A DNA stretch of 64,000 nt, from assembly GCF_009184635.1 (NCBI RefSeq), contig NZ_WELI01000001.1, positions 868,001-932,000 on the forward strand, given 5' to 3'. A program made the position numbers and the translations under genes. This document shows positions 52,296 through 61,150 of the stretch, piece by piece; positions within the stretch are counted from its first letter, which is position 1, and each line of letters starts with the position of its first letter. Origin of the DNA: Rudanella paleaurantiibacter (GTDB lineage: Bacteria > Bacteroidota > Bacteroidia > Cytophagales > Spirosomataceae). Under the pieces are notes generated by a model, which worked only from the letters and a program-made list of their open reading frames with translations, did not search any database and was not told where the DNA came from.

Positions 52296-52885
52296 TTTAA
52301 CCCCAGAAGGAGCCACAAAACCAGAAAATCGGCCAGCTCAAGCCGCAAAATTCGTAAGGCTTTTCCAATTTGATTTTCAACTGTTTTAACCGAAATACCC
52401 AGCCGTTCGGCAATTTCGCCGTAGCGCAGCTCCTCAAACCGGCTCAGGTAAAACACCCGTCGGCATTGTTCGGGAAGCTGTTTCATGGCTTCGTCGATCC
52501 GTTCGCTCAACTCCTGCCCCGCCAGGGCATCCACGGGCGAGAGGCTCGGTGCTTCGCCAACATGTGTTACGTGCTGCCGGTGTTCTTCGCGGATAGACAG
52601 GTGCTTGATGCGGTTGAGACAGCGGTTGTGCACCGACCGAAACAGGTAGGCTTTGAGGGAGGTGCTGATGAGCAGGGTTTCGCGCCGTTCCCAGAACGTC
52701 AGAAACAGGGCCTGCACTTCTTCTTCGGCATCATCGCGGTCGCGCAGTAGCGTAAAGGCATACTGGCAAAGGGCCGCGTAGTGTTCGCGAAACAAGGTTT
52801 CGAACACCCGCTCGTTGCCCTCCCGAATGGCGTCGAGAGTTTGCTGATCCGTCAACTGCACCGATGGTAGAATGGTCTCCTGCAA
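52286..52885 (-). CDS. ECF RNA polymerase sigma-70 factor
   Basis: The 199-residue protein has sigma region 2 (YAALCQYAFTLLRDRDDAEE, LTFWERRETLLISTSLKAYL, FRSVHNRCLNRIKH) and region 4 (LPEQCRRVFYLSRFEELRYG, IAERLGISVKTVENQIGKAL). It ends in a hydrophobic tail, DFLVLWLLLGLNGF, common in Bacteroidota FecI-like sigmas. It directs RNA polymerase to its target promoters when FecR releases it. Targets probably include the downstream FecR and STN-protein genes. It is divergent from the metallophosphoesterase gene. Confidence 0.93.
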   Translation of the reverse strand: MQETILPSVQLTDQQTLDAIREGNERVFETLFREHYAALCQYAFTLLRDRDDAEEEVQALFLTFWERRETLLISTSLKAYLFRSVHNRCLNRIKHLSIREEHRQHVTHVGEAPSLSPVDALAGQELSERIDEAMKQLPEQCRRVFYLSRFEELRYGEIAERLGISVKTVENQIGKALRILRLELADFLVLWLLLGLNGF

Positions 52886-52989
52886 AACTACACCGTTTCC
52901 GGCCTTTGTGGTTGTAGCCGAAAGACCACTGAGTAAGCGGTTACCCCCACGGCTTCGCTAAATTTTTTGCACAAAACGGGTGAAACCCC

Positions 52990-53018
52990 TTTTGGCAGGC
53001 CGGATAGGGGTATTTTTG
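52990..53018 (+). promoter_or_regulatory. Bacteroidota-type promoter of the phosphoesterase-PQQ gene
   Basis: TTTTG at 52990-52994, 16 bases, then TATTTTTG at 53011-53018, matching the TTTG / TAnnTTTG consensus of the primary sigma. The start codon follows at 53075. Confidence 0.6.
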
Positions 53019-53074
53019 CCCCTGATGCGGGGCCGTTCGGCTGGCCGCTATCGACCACTCAACCCCTCTTTTGT

Positions 53075-54934
53075 ATGCGCTTTCGCGGTTTGTCTTTCCT
53101 GATTTGTTTTGGTTGGTTCTGTACAGTCGCTGTGGGTCAGCCCATTCGGTTCGCGTTTGTGACCGACACCCACGTGGGGGCGCCCGAGACCGCTGCCGAA
53201 GACCTCCGCCGGACCGTGGCCGACATCAACGCCCTGCCCAACATCGACTTTGTGGTGTTTACGGGCGACGTGACCGATTTTGGCACCGAAGAGGAGTTGA
53301 CCACCGCCAAACGAATTATGGATGGGCTGACCCGCAAATGGTACATCTTTCCCGGCAATCATGACACGAAGTGGTCAGAAAATGGCTGCAACCGGTTTCG
53401 GGAGGTGTTCGGGGCCGAACGGTTTGCGTTCGATTTTGGGAAGTACCGGTTTATCGGGTGCGGAAGCGGCCCCAACATGCGGATGTCGCCGGGACTGGTA
53501 GCCCGCGAAGATGTGCTTTGGCTACGCGCCGAGGTCGAGAAGCTCCGGGGCACCGACCGGCCGGTTATTTTTATGAATCACTACCCACTCGACGATGCCC
53601 TCGCCAACTGGTACCTGCTCACCGACGAACTAAAGAAAACGAACGTACAGGCTGCTTTGTGTGGGCATGGACACGCCAATAAGGCAATGAATTACGAGGG
53701 AATTCCGGCCACAATGGGCCGCTCGAATCTGCGGGCTAAAGACGCGGTGGGTGGTTATAATCTGGTGACTATTCGGAATGATACCATGACGTTTGCCGTC
53801 AGAACGCCCACGGTGGGTGCTCAGGCCGGGCAAACGGCTCTGCCCTGGCGGACTATCGTGCTGGAGAATCACCGGTTCGGGCAAGCATCGAAACCGTACC
53901 CACGCCCCTCGTATGCCGTGAATGAGCAATACCCGCAGGTGCAGGCCGTCTGGGAAAAGCAGGACAGCAGCGATGTAGGGGCGGGCATCGTGTCGGATGG
54001 GACGTATGCGTTTTACCCCAATACCAACGGTAATCTAGTGGCGCTTTCGCTGGCCGATGGCTCGGTGAAATGGCGTTTTCAGACCGGCGGCAAGGTGTAC
54101 TCAACCCCCGCTCTGCACAAAAACCGACTGGTATTTGCCTCTACCGACGGTACGATTTACTGCCTCGATACCCGCACGGGTCGCCAACGCTGGGCCCGCA
54201 AAACCGGTAAGGCGATTGTAGCCAGCCCACTCATCGACCGGAAAACGGTGTACATTGGCAGTTCGGAAGGGAAATTTCGGGCGTTGGCCCTTAAAAACGG
54301 AGCCGAGCAATGGACGTTTGACAAGGTGAACGGGTTTATTGAGTCGATACCCGTAGCCGACAAAGACCGGGTGTATGTAGGGTCGTGGGGGTCGACGTTG
54401 TACGCCCTCAACCGCCAAACGGGCGCCCTCGACTGGAGCTGGACCAACGGTAAAAGCCGTAATTTCTCGCCCGCGGCCGGCACCCCTCAGATAGTGGGCG
54501 GGCGGATTTTCCTGCAAACGCCCGACCGTACCGTGACCGCACTCGATGCCCAAACGGGCCGCGAAATCTGGAAATCGAACAAGCACAAGGGCTTTGAGTC
54601 GAGTGGACTTTCGGAAGATGGCTCGCTCGTGTACGTCAAGTGTATGAACGACACGCTCTGGGCCCTGTCGACGCGGTCGGCGCAGCTACAGCCTGAGTGG
54701 TTTGTCAACTGCCGGTACGGCTACGAAATAAGCCCCTCGCCCGTGACCGAGCGGGGTGGGTACATTTTTATCCCCACCGACGACGGGGCCGTGTACGCCG
54801 TTGACCGGCAAACCCGGCAGGTGGCCTGGGCGCATAAACTCTCCAATGCGATGGTCAACCGGATTTGGCCACTCAATGGCCGCGAGGTGCTGGTCACGAC
54901 GATGGACGGTAAAGTGGCCCGGTTGAGGTTTTGA
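53075..54934 (+). CDS. Secreted metallophosphoesterase fused to a PQQ-type beta-propeller
   Basis: The ATG at 53075 (MRFRGLSFLICFGWFCTVAV, a signal peptide ending GQ) gives 619 residues. The first half is a calcineurin-like phosphoesterase with all metal motifs: FVTDTHVG, VVFTGDVTDFG, FPGNHDTKW, MNHYP and LCGHGHANK. The second half (about 290-619) is a PQQ/quinoprotein-like propeller with blade motifs GNLVALSLADGSVKWRFQTG, GTIYCLDTRTGRQRWARKTG, STLYALNRQTGALDWSW and GAVYAVDRQTRQVAWAHKLS. No quinoprotein catalytic residues are apparent, so the propeller is likely a binding platform. Substrate unknown. A good primary-sigma promoter lies 57 bases upstream. Confidence 0.86.
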   Translation: MRFRGLSFLICFGWFCTVAVGQPIRFAFVTDTHVGAPETAAEDLRRTVADINALPNIDFVVFTGDVTDFGTEEELTTAKRIMDGLTRKWYIFPGNHDTKWSENGCNRFREVFGAERFAFDFGKYRFIGCGSGPNMRMSPGLVAREDVLWLRAEVEKLRGTDRPVIFMNHYPLDDALANWYLLTDELKKTNVQAALCGHGHANKAMNYEGIPATMGRSNLRAKDAVGGYNLVTIRNDTMTFAVRTPTVGAQAGQTALPWRTIVLENHRFGQASKPYPRPSYAVNEQYPQVQAVWEKQDSSDVGAGIVSDGTYAFYPNTNGNLVALSLADGSVKWRFQTGGKVYSTPALHKNRLVFASTDGTIYCLDTRTGRQRWARKTGKAIVASPLIDRKTVYIGSSEGKFRALALKNGAEQWTFDKVNGFIESIPVADKDRVYVGSWGSTLYALNRQTGALDWSWTNGKSRNFSPAAGTPQIVGGRIFLQTPDRTVTALDAQTGREIWKSNKHKGFESSGLSEDGSLVYVKCMNDTLWALSTRSAQLQPEWFVNCRYGYEISPSPVTERGGYIFIPTDDGAVYAVDRQTRQVAWAHKLSNAMVNRIWPLNGREVLVTTMDGKVARLRF

Positions 54935-55021
54935 TAAATTTGGTTTATCGTTTATGGTTTTTCGTTTTTGGTTGCGGCTGTACGGTTAATCTTTTTTAAC
55001 AACCGGTCATCATGTTCTGGG

Positions 55022-55051
55022 TTTTGGGGTGCTGAGCGGTATGTATCTTTG
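55022..55051 (+). promoter_or_regulatory. Bacteroidota-type promoter of the M16 peptidase gene
   Basis: TTTTG at 55022-55026, 17 bases, then TATCTTTG at 55044-55051. This is a full match to the TTTG / TAnnTTTG consensus. The ATG at 55074 leaves a leader of under 20 bases. Confidence 0.7.
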
Positions 55052-55073
55052 AAAAAACTCCTCCAACCAGTTT

Positions 55074-58043
55074 ATGCTATCCATAAAACAACGATTCAGA
55101 ATGGGATGGGTTGCGGGCCTTTTGTTGGTCTGTAGCCTGATGGCCCATGCTCAAACGCCTAAAACAGCCGCCTGGAAAACGGGCACTTCGCCGGGTGGGT
55201 ACACGTATAAGTACCTCGCCAACGACCCCATGCAGGCCCGTTTCTACACGCTTAAAAATGGCCTTACGGTTATGTTGAGTGTGAACCGGAAAGAGCCGCG
55301 CATTTTCACGTTTATCCCGACGCGGGCGGGCTCCAATACCGACCCGCGTACCAATACGGGCCTGGCGCACTACCTCGAACACATGCTTTTCAAAGGTACC
55401 GACCGGTTCGGGACGCTCGACTGGGCGAAAGAAAAGCCGTTGCTCGACAAAATTGATGCCCTGTATGAGCAGTACAACAAAACGACTGATGAGAGTAAGC
55501 GTAAAGAAATTTACCAGCAGATTGATGCCGCATCGGGCGAAGCGGCCAAGTATGCCATTGCCAATGAGTACGATAAGCTGATGGCGTCGATGGGGGCGCA
55601 GGGTTCCAACGCCTTCACTTCGTACGAACAAACGGTGTATCTGGAAGACATCCCGGCCAATGCCCTCGACCGTTTTCTGGCGGTACAGGCCGAGCGGTTC
55701 CGTAAACCTGTGCTCCGAATTTTCCATACCGAACTCGAAGCGGTGTACGAAGAAAAAAACCGCTCGCTCGACAACGACGGCCGCAAGGTACAAGAGGCCA
55801 CCATGGCGGCCCTGTTTCCGACGCATAACTACGGGCAGCAGACCACAATTGGTACCGTAGAGCACCTCAAAAACCCGTCGCTGGTTGAGATTCGCAATTA
55901 TTTCGATAAGTACTACGTGCCCAACAACATGGCCGTGATTATGGCGGGCGATTTCAACCCCGACCAGGTCATTGCCAAAATCGACAAGGCGTTTGCGTAC
56001 ATGCAACGCAAGCCCGTGACCCTGTACAACCCCGTGCCGGAGGCCCCGCTTACGGCCGTGCAGACCCGCGAAGTGTTCGGCCCTACGCCCGAATCGGTCC
56101 GAATCAGTTACCGGTTTCCGGGTGGAATTGCGCAGAATCAGGCGGTGGCCATCATGGTCGATGAGCTGATGTCGAACTCGGCGGCTGGCCTGATTGACCT
56201 GAACCTGAACAAAGCGCAGAAAATTCTGGGCGGTGGTTCGTCGCCCCAGTTCATGAAAGATTATGGCGTGTGGAGTTTGTTTGGTCGGCCGAAACAGGGG
56301 CAATCGCTCGATGAGGTAAAGACCCTACTGCTGGGCGAAGTGGCCAAGCTGAAAAGTGGCGACTTCGACCAGAAGGTGATGACCTCGATTGTGAACAATT
56401 ACAAAAAGCGGCAGATTGAAACGTTGGAAAACAATTACGGCCGCGCCGATAAGCTGCTCGAAGCCTTTATTCTGTCGGGGGGCAGTTCGTACCCCGATAT
56501 GATAAGCCTGAACGAGCAGCTGGCGCGGGTGACCAAGCAGCAAATCATGGATTTTGCCAACGAGTACCTGCGCGACAACTACGTGGTGGTGTACAAGCGT
56601 AAGGGCGAAGACAAGAGCATTGTGAAGGTGGATAAGCCCGCCATTACGCCTGTTGAGGTGAACCGCGAAGCGCAGTCGCCGTTTTTGCAGCAGGTAAACA
56701 ATATGCCTATGGGCGAGGTGAAACCCGTGTGGCTCGATTACAAGAAAGATATTCAGCGCGGTAAAATCGGCAAGTCGGGCTCGGTAGAGGTGTTGTACGT
56801 AAACAACCCCGACAATGACCTGTTTCGGTTAGCGTACCGGATTCCAATGGGTACCAACCACAGCAAGTTGCTACCTATTGCAACGCAGTATCTGGCGTTT
56901 CTGAGCACAAGTAAGTATTCGTCAGAAGCGCTGAGTAAGGAGTTTTTCAACCTCGCCAGCGATTATAACCTGTATTCGTCGGGCGATTACACCACCGTTC
57001 GGCTGTCGGGTTTGCAGGAGAACTTCGCGAAAAGTGTAGCCTTACTCGACCATCTGTTGCGGAACTGTCAGGCTAACGAAGCCGCTTTGGCCGACCTGAA
57101 AGAGCGGATTCTGAAATCGCGGGCCGACAACAAGCTGAACAAAGGCTCTATTTTGCAGGGCTTGCTCAGTTACGCTCAGTACGGCTCCAAAAATCCGTAC
57201 AACAATCAGCTCACCAACGACGAACTGAAGGCCCTCACGTCGGCTCAGTTGCTGGAGGTGCTCCATACGTTGTTCGATTACCCGCATCAGGTTATTTACT
57301 ACGGCCCGCAGCCGTTGGCGGCCCTCGGCACGGCCCTCACGCAGGCGCATCAGATGCCGACCCAGTTTAAGCAGGTGCCCGCCCGGCAGAACTTCAAGCA
57401 ACTGACGCAGCAAAAGCCCGAAGTGCTGTTTGCTGATTACGACATGGTACAGTCGGAGATTTTCTGGGTACGTAACACGGCCGATTTCGACCCAGCACAA
57501 CTGCCTACGGTTAACCTGTTCAACAATTACTTCGGTGGCAACATGGCGTCGGTGGTGTTCCAGACCTTGCGCGAGTCGAAAGCGCTGGCCTACTCGACCT
57601 ATGCCAACTACGACATCCCGGATCGTAAAGACGAGCAGTTTTCGGTGAGTGCGTACATTGGTAGTCAGGCCGATAAATTCCATGAAGCGGTGGCGGGTAT
57701 GAACGAGTTGCTCAACGCCTTGCCGCAGTCGGATAAGTTACTCGAAACGGCGAAGGTGGGTATGAAAAAGAACCTGCAAACGGAGCGAATCCGGCAGGAC
57801 GCCATTATCTACAACTACCTCGATGCGGTGGAAAAAGGCATCGACTACGACGCCCGTCAGAAGACATATGAGTCCATTGACAAAATGGGGTACGCCGACC
57901 TGAAGCAGTTTGCTGATACGCAACTGGCCAACAAGCCGTACACGCTTTGCGTGGTGGCGTCGGAGAAGCGCGTCACCCCGAACGATCTGGGCAAATATGG
58001 CGCCGTGAAAAAGCTAACGCTGGAAGAGATTTTCGGGTATTAA
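55074..58043 (+). CDS. M16 family zinc peptidase (insulinase/pitrilysin type)
   Basis: The 989-residue protein has a signal peptide (ending MAHAQ) and two M16 halves. The first has the inverted zinc site HYLEHMLFKG (HxxEH, about residues 98-102) with the downstream Glu in ELEAVYEEKNRS, so it is the catalytic half. The second half (about 560-989) has no HxxEH but keeps the RxxxxY-type substrate segment (SVVFQTLRESKALAYSTYAN). It degrades peptides in the periplasm or at the surface. A consensus promoter precedes it, and a GC-rich hairpin repeat follows 4 bases after its stop. Confidence 0.93.
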   Translation: MLSIKQRFRMGWVAGLLLVCSLMAHAQTPKTAAWKTGTSPGGYTYKYLANDPMQARFYTLKNGLTVMLSVNRKEPRIFTFIPTRAGSNTDPRTNTGLAHYLEHMLFKGTDRFGTLDWAKEKPLLDKIDALYEQYNKTTDESKRKEIYQQIDAASGEAAKYAIANEYDKLMASMGAQGSNAFTSYEQTVYLEDIPANALDRFLAVQAERFRKPVLRIFHTELEAVYEEKNRSLDNDGRKVQEATMAALFPTHNYGQQTTIGTVEHLKNPSLVEIRNYFDKYYVPNNMAVIMAGDFNPDQVIAKIDKAFAYMQRKPVTLYNPVPEAPLTAVQTREVFGPTPESVRISYRFPGGIAQNQAVAIMVDELMSNSAAGLIDLNLNKAQKILGGGSSPQFMKDYGVWSLFGRPKQGQSLDEVKTLLLGEVAKLKSGDFDQKVMTSIVNNYKKRQIETLENNYGRADKLLEAFILSGGSSYPDMISLNEQLARVTKQQIMDFANEYLRDNYVVVYKRKGEDKSIVKVDKPAITPVEVNREAQSPFLQQVNNMPMGEVKPVWLDYKKDIQRGKIGKSGSVEVLYVNNPDNDLFRLAYRIPMGTNHSKLLPIATQYLAFLSTSKYSSEALSKEFFNLASDYNLYSSGDYTTVRLSGLQENFAKSVALLDHLLRNCQANEAALADLKERILKSRADNKLNKGSILQGLLSYAQYGSKNPYNNQLTNDELKALTSAQLLEVLHTLFDYPHQVIYYGPQPLAALGTALTQAHQMPTQFKQVPARQNFKQLTQQKPEVLFADYDMVQSEIFWVRNTADFDPAQLPTVNLFNNYFGGNMASVVFQTLRESKALAYSTYANYDIPDRKDEQFSVSAYIGSQADKFHEAVAGMNELLNALPQSDKLLETAKVGMKKNLQTERIRQDAIIYNYLDAVEKGIDYDARQKTYESIDKMGYADLKQFADTQLANKPYTLCVVASEKRVTPNDLGKYGAVKKLTLEEIFGY

Positions 58044-58046
58044 TTG

Positions 58047-58086
58047 TTTACCACCCCCTGACCCCCTCCTGAAAAACAGGAGGGGG
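58047..58086 (+). repeat. GC-rich hairpin repeat, copy 1
   Basis: TTTACCACCCCCTG (58047-58060) then CCCCCTCCTG-AAAAA-CAGGAGGGGG (58062-58086), a perfect 10-bp stem with a 5-base loop. It begins 4 bases after the M16 stop. The same sequence is found at 63865-63919 and, inverted and modified, at 63343-63415. Confidence 0.9.
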
Positions 58087-58444
58087 ATGTGCGCGAGGGA
58101 GGTTGAGAGTAGAAATGCACCCACTAAGTTAGCATCTGGTGATGCTGGAAGAGTCGAGGTTTTTGGGAGGTGATTTCTTTCGTTAAAAAATTGTCAGGCA
58201 AAGGCTTAACAACGGCTCTGGTGTTGTCTAACGGTTAATCTGACGGGGGAAATTTATGCTGTTTCACCCGGCTATTCGGCTCGACCCTATCTAACCAGGA
58301 CCCATGCCTGGGTGTGTAAACAAACTCCAGTTGGTCCTTAAAAGCTGCATTGTGCACTACTCTGATAGGGGATAACAGCTTAGTGGCTATCCAGCTGCCT
58401 ATACAAGCATCTCAACCGGGGGCGTACTGGCCAATGCAGGTAAT
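58087..58444. other. Non-coding stretch with a transposase-like peptide remnant
   Basis: About 290 bases have stops in all frames. A 23-codon reading at 58304-58375 gives MPGCVNKLQLVLKSCIVHYS followed by DRG. IVHYSDRG resembles the HHSDRG motif of IS3-type transposases. It ends at a TAA (58373-58375) that is in frame with the toxin ORF, whose open frame begins at 58376. It may be what is left of an insertion that cut off the 5' end of the downstream gene. The match is short. Confidence 0.3.
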
Positions 58445-61150
58445 GTGCTGTCGCTTACAGCCGTGCGGACCATCAATGGTACTGTTCCTGCTGGTGTGCA
58501 ATATCGGTGGGAAGCCCCTTCAGGGGTAAATACAAGCACAACTGGCGCCATACTCCAGGGCGGTACGACGCTCTCGACAAACCTTTCGGGCTTGTATTCC
58601 GTAACTGCTAGCGTGGCCGGGCAGTCGTGTAGTGCAGTGGCTTCCCTCTCGATTACGGTGCAGGGTAGTTTGGACCTGAGCATTACGACTAACCCGCCCG
58701 CTAATCCAGCGGTCTGTGCGGGCAACAGCCGGGAAGTACCCTTTACCACGCAGGGAACCGTGCCTACCGGAACGCGCTTTGTGGCGCAGCTTTCCGATGT
58801 CTCGGGCAGCTTTGCAACCCCAACTGTGCTGGGTGAAGCTACCCCTGGTAACACGACCCTGAGCAGTGTGCCCGCCACCATACCGGCCAATGCGCCCCCC
58901 GGAACCTATCAGGTGCGCATTGTGACGACCAACACGACCCCAATCGTTATTGGTAGCTCGACTCCGCTGACCATCAGTGCCGCACCAGCCCTAAGCATTG
59001 TCATTGGGTATCCTAACAACAACACGGTAGTGGCCGATGGGGATTTGGTGACGCTCACCCCCCAACTCACCCCCAGCAGCCCGGTAGCCTCTTACCACTG
59101 GCTCAAACCCGACGGCACCACCGCTACTACCGCAACGCTGACGATTCCTTTTGCCGCCACGGCCGCCACAGCGCGCTACTCGCCCACCCTGACAACGGGC
59201 AGTGGCTGTGTGCTGACGGGTAGTTCTTCACTGACGCCCACCGAACCTACCTGCGACATCCGTATCGTCAGCAAAGATGGCACCGGGACCGAGACCGACC
59301 GTATCCCCCGAGTAGGTGGTTTGCTGGGCAGCCTGACTTTATCGGTTGAGAGCCTGGATGGCATGGCACTGACTGGTTACACTTACGTATGGGAACGTCG
59401 GACGGGCGCTCCGGCAACGGGTGTGAGCAGTACTACGGGTGCTAATACCAATAGCGTCACAGTCGTAGCAGTAGGTACCACGTCAACTGTCTCTGCTACC
59501 GCTATTGGTGAGTATAGTGTGGTGATAACCGACCCTTCTGGCAATACCTGCGTGGCCTATACCACCCTCTCGGCCAAGCCCTGTACCGAGCGCACAGCCG
59601 CCTACACGGGTTGCAAGGACGTGACCGTCCAAAACCCCGACGCCACCAACGCCATTGCCAACCTGGCCCCCGGCGATGAATTCTACGCAGGCGACTACAA
59701 AGTGACGGTGACGAGCATTACAGGCGGAGGCCCTGGCGGCTGGACGGGTGAAGGAATTGTAGATGTGACCCTGCTGAAAGGGGTGAACCTACCTGCCCAG
59801 GTGACGTTTAGCAACGCCAAGCTGAACGAGTGTTATGAGTTGACGGCTGGAAAGCTGATTACGAAGTACGATCCGAGTTGGTTTTCAACATTGAACAGTT
59901 CGAGTACTAACACGGGCAGTTATCTTTTTGATTTAGAGGAGCTAACAAACGAAGTGGCGGATTTGTATAGCACTAGTCTAGCCTCCTTGACTACAGATGA
60001 TGAAAAAGCTCTTCTCCAAATTGAGGAAATAAAAGATAAAATAACTAGTGACCCGACTCTACCAGAAACTATCAAGCAAGAGCTTCTGACTAGGATAAAT
60101 GGATTCTTAACTTGTTCAGCATCCGCTTCTGCTAACACAAACCAAGCTTTAAAGAATTCACTGGCTCGGATAGCTGCTTTGGAGCCATGTAACTTAGCGA
60201 ATTCAGCTCAACAAATAAAAGAGTACCTGAATAGTCAAGAGACTTTAACTACAATTATGAGTAGTAAGGTTCCCTTTGACGATCCACCAACCAGCGTAAA
60301 AATTATCAAAAAGGTTGGAACAGGGACTCCTCAACTTTCAAAAATTTACGCAGTAAATGCAGAAGGAGAACTAGTATATTTAGGGCGTGAAGCAGCAAAA
60401 AATACCCCAAAAGCTGTCTTACTTGGAAATGTTATTTCTAAGGCCGCAAGCGTAATTGTACTGGTATTTACCCCCACTAGCTTGGGAACAGAGGACGTTG
60501 GACCGCTTGCCAATCCAAGAGCTTATGTGGATCAGACATATATTGCGCCAGACCTTAATGCTTCTAAAGAACAAACAGACACCGAAGTTGAACCCAAAAA
60601 AGCCCCCAATACGGAACCAGATATAGATGAGGACGATGGGAAGAGATACTTAGTCTACATTGCCAAACGAAACCATAAGAAATGCCTTGAAAAGAAAGTA
60701 GATCTTTGCCTTAAATACGTAGGTATTTCTACTGCAAGCGAGGAAGAGTTTATTGGGTTTAGATATCGAGCTGGTGAGATACAGGTAACCGACTTTGTAA
60801 TCTTCTTTACTAATTTAAAAAAAGGAGAAGCGCGAGGAGTAGAGCAACAGATCATCGAATTGAATAACGGAGGTCAGCCTTATACAGAGCGATTTCCGCA
60901 AGGAAAGAATAAAATCATTGACAACATTAAAAACTCAACAAGCCCAACACGTACTACTCTTCGAGACCCTGCTTATACAACACGTAACTTAGCAGGTATA
61001 CGGGTACTCAATCAGAAGTATCCTAACTTCAGGTGGCAACAAGCTTATGTCCCAAATGCTTTTCCAGCTTTCTCACAGGGAGGGTTTCGCTTTACCGGCC
61101 TTGAGTACCAAGGCGATCCCAATTGTGACTGTAACAATAAATCGCGATGA
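58445..61150 (+). CDS. 5'-truncated surface protein with C-terminal GIY-YIG/URI-like toxin domain
   Basis: The frame is open from 58376, and the only early start is GTG 58445, giving 901 residues without a signal peptide. Residues 1-370 are Ig/PKD-like repeats that begin in mid-domain (TAVRTINGTVPAGVQYRWEA). About 380-480 is a pre-toxin-like module (LAPGDEFYAGDYKVTVTSIT, ECYELTAGKLITKYDPSWF). Residues about 733-901 look like a GIY-YIG/URI nuclease: YLVYIAKR, KYVGIST, FRYR, then GEARGVEQQIIE and NKIIDNIKNS. This matches the (L)xxGEARxxEQxxI...NKI pattern I recall from Rhs-type toxins. The 3' half is much AT-richer than the 5' half. It overlaps the next gene, a probable immunity gene, by ATGA. 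Nuclease activity and family are inferences. Confidence 0.7.
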   Translation: MLSLTAVRTINGTVPAGVQYRWEAPSGVNTSTTGAILQGGTTLSTNLSGLYSVTASVAGQSCSAVASLSITVQGSLDLSITTNPPANPAVCAGNSREVPFTTQGTVPTGTRFVAQLSDVSGSFATPTVLGEATPGNTTLSSVPATIPANAPPGTYQVRIVTTNTTPIVIGSSTPLTISAAPALSIVIGYPNNNTVVADGDLVTLTPQLTPSSPVASYHWLKPDGTTATTATLTIPFAATAATARYSPTLTTGSGCVLTGSSSLTPTEPTCDIRIVSKDGTGTETDRIPRVGGLLGSLTLSVESLDGMALTGYTYVWERRTGAPATGVSSTTGANTNSVTVVAVGTTSTVSATAIGEYSVVITDPSGNTCVAYTTLSAKPCTERTAAYTGCKDVTVQNPDATNAIANLAPGDEFYAGDYKVTVTSITGGGPGGWTGEGIVDVTLLKGVNLPAQVTFSNAKLNECYELTAGKLITKYDPSWFSTLNSSSTNTGSYLFDLEELTNEVADLYSTSLASLTTDDEKALLQIEEIKDKITSDPTLPETIKQELLTRINGFLTCSASASANTNQALKNSLARIAALEPCNLANSAQQIKEYLNSQETLTTIMSSKVPFDDPPTSVKIIKKVGTGTPQLSKIYAVNAEGELVYLGREAAKNTPKAVLLGNVISKAASVIVLVFTPTSLGTEDVGPLANPRAYVDQTYIAPDLNASKEQTDTEVEPKKAPNTEPDIDEDDGKRYLVYIAKRNHKKCLEKKVDLCLKYVGISTASEEEFIGFRYRAGEIQVTDFVIFFTNLKKGEARGVEQQIIELNNGGQPYTERFPQGKNKIIDNIKNSTSPTRTTLRDPAYTTRNLAGIRVLNQKYPNFRWQQAYVPNAFPAFSQGGFRFTGLEYQGDPNCDCNNKSR

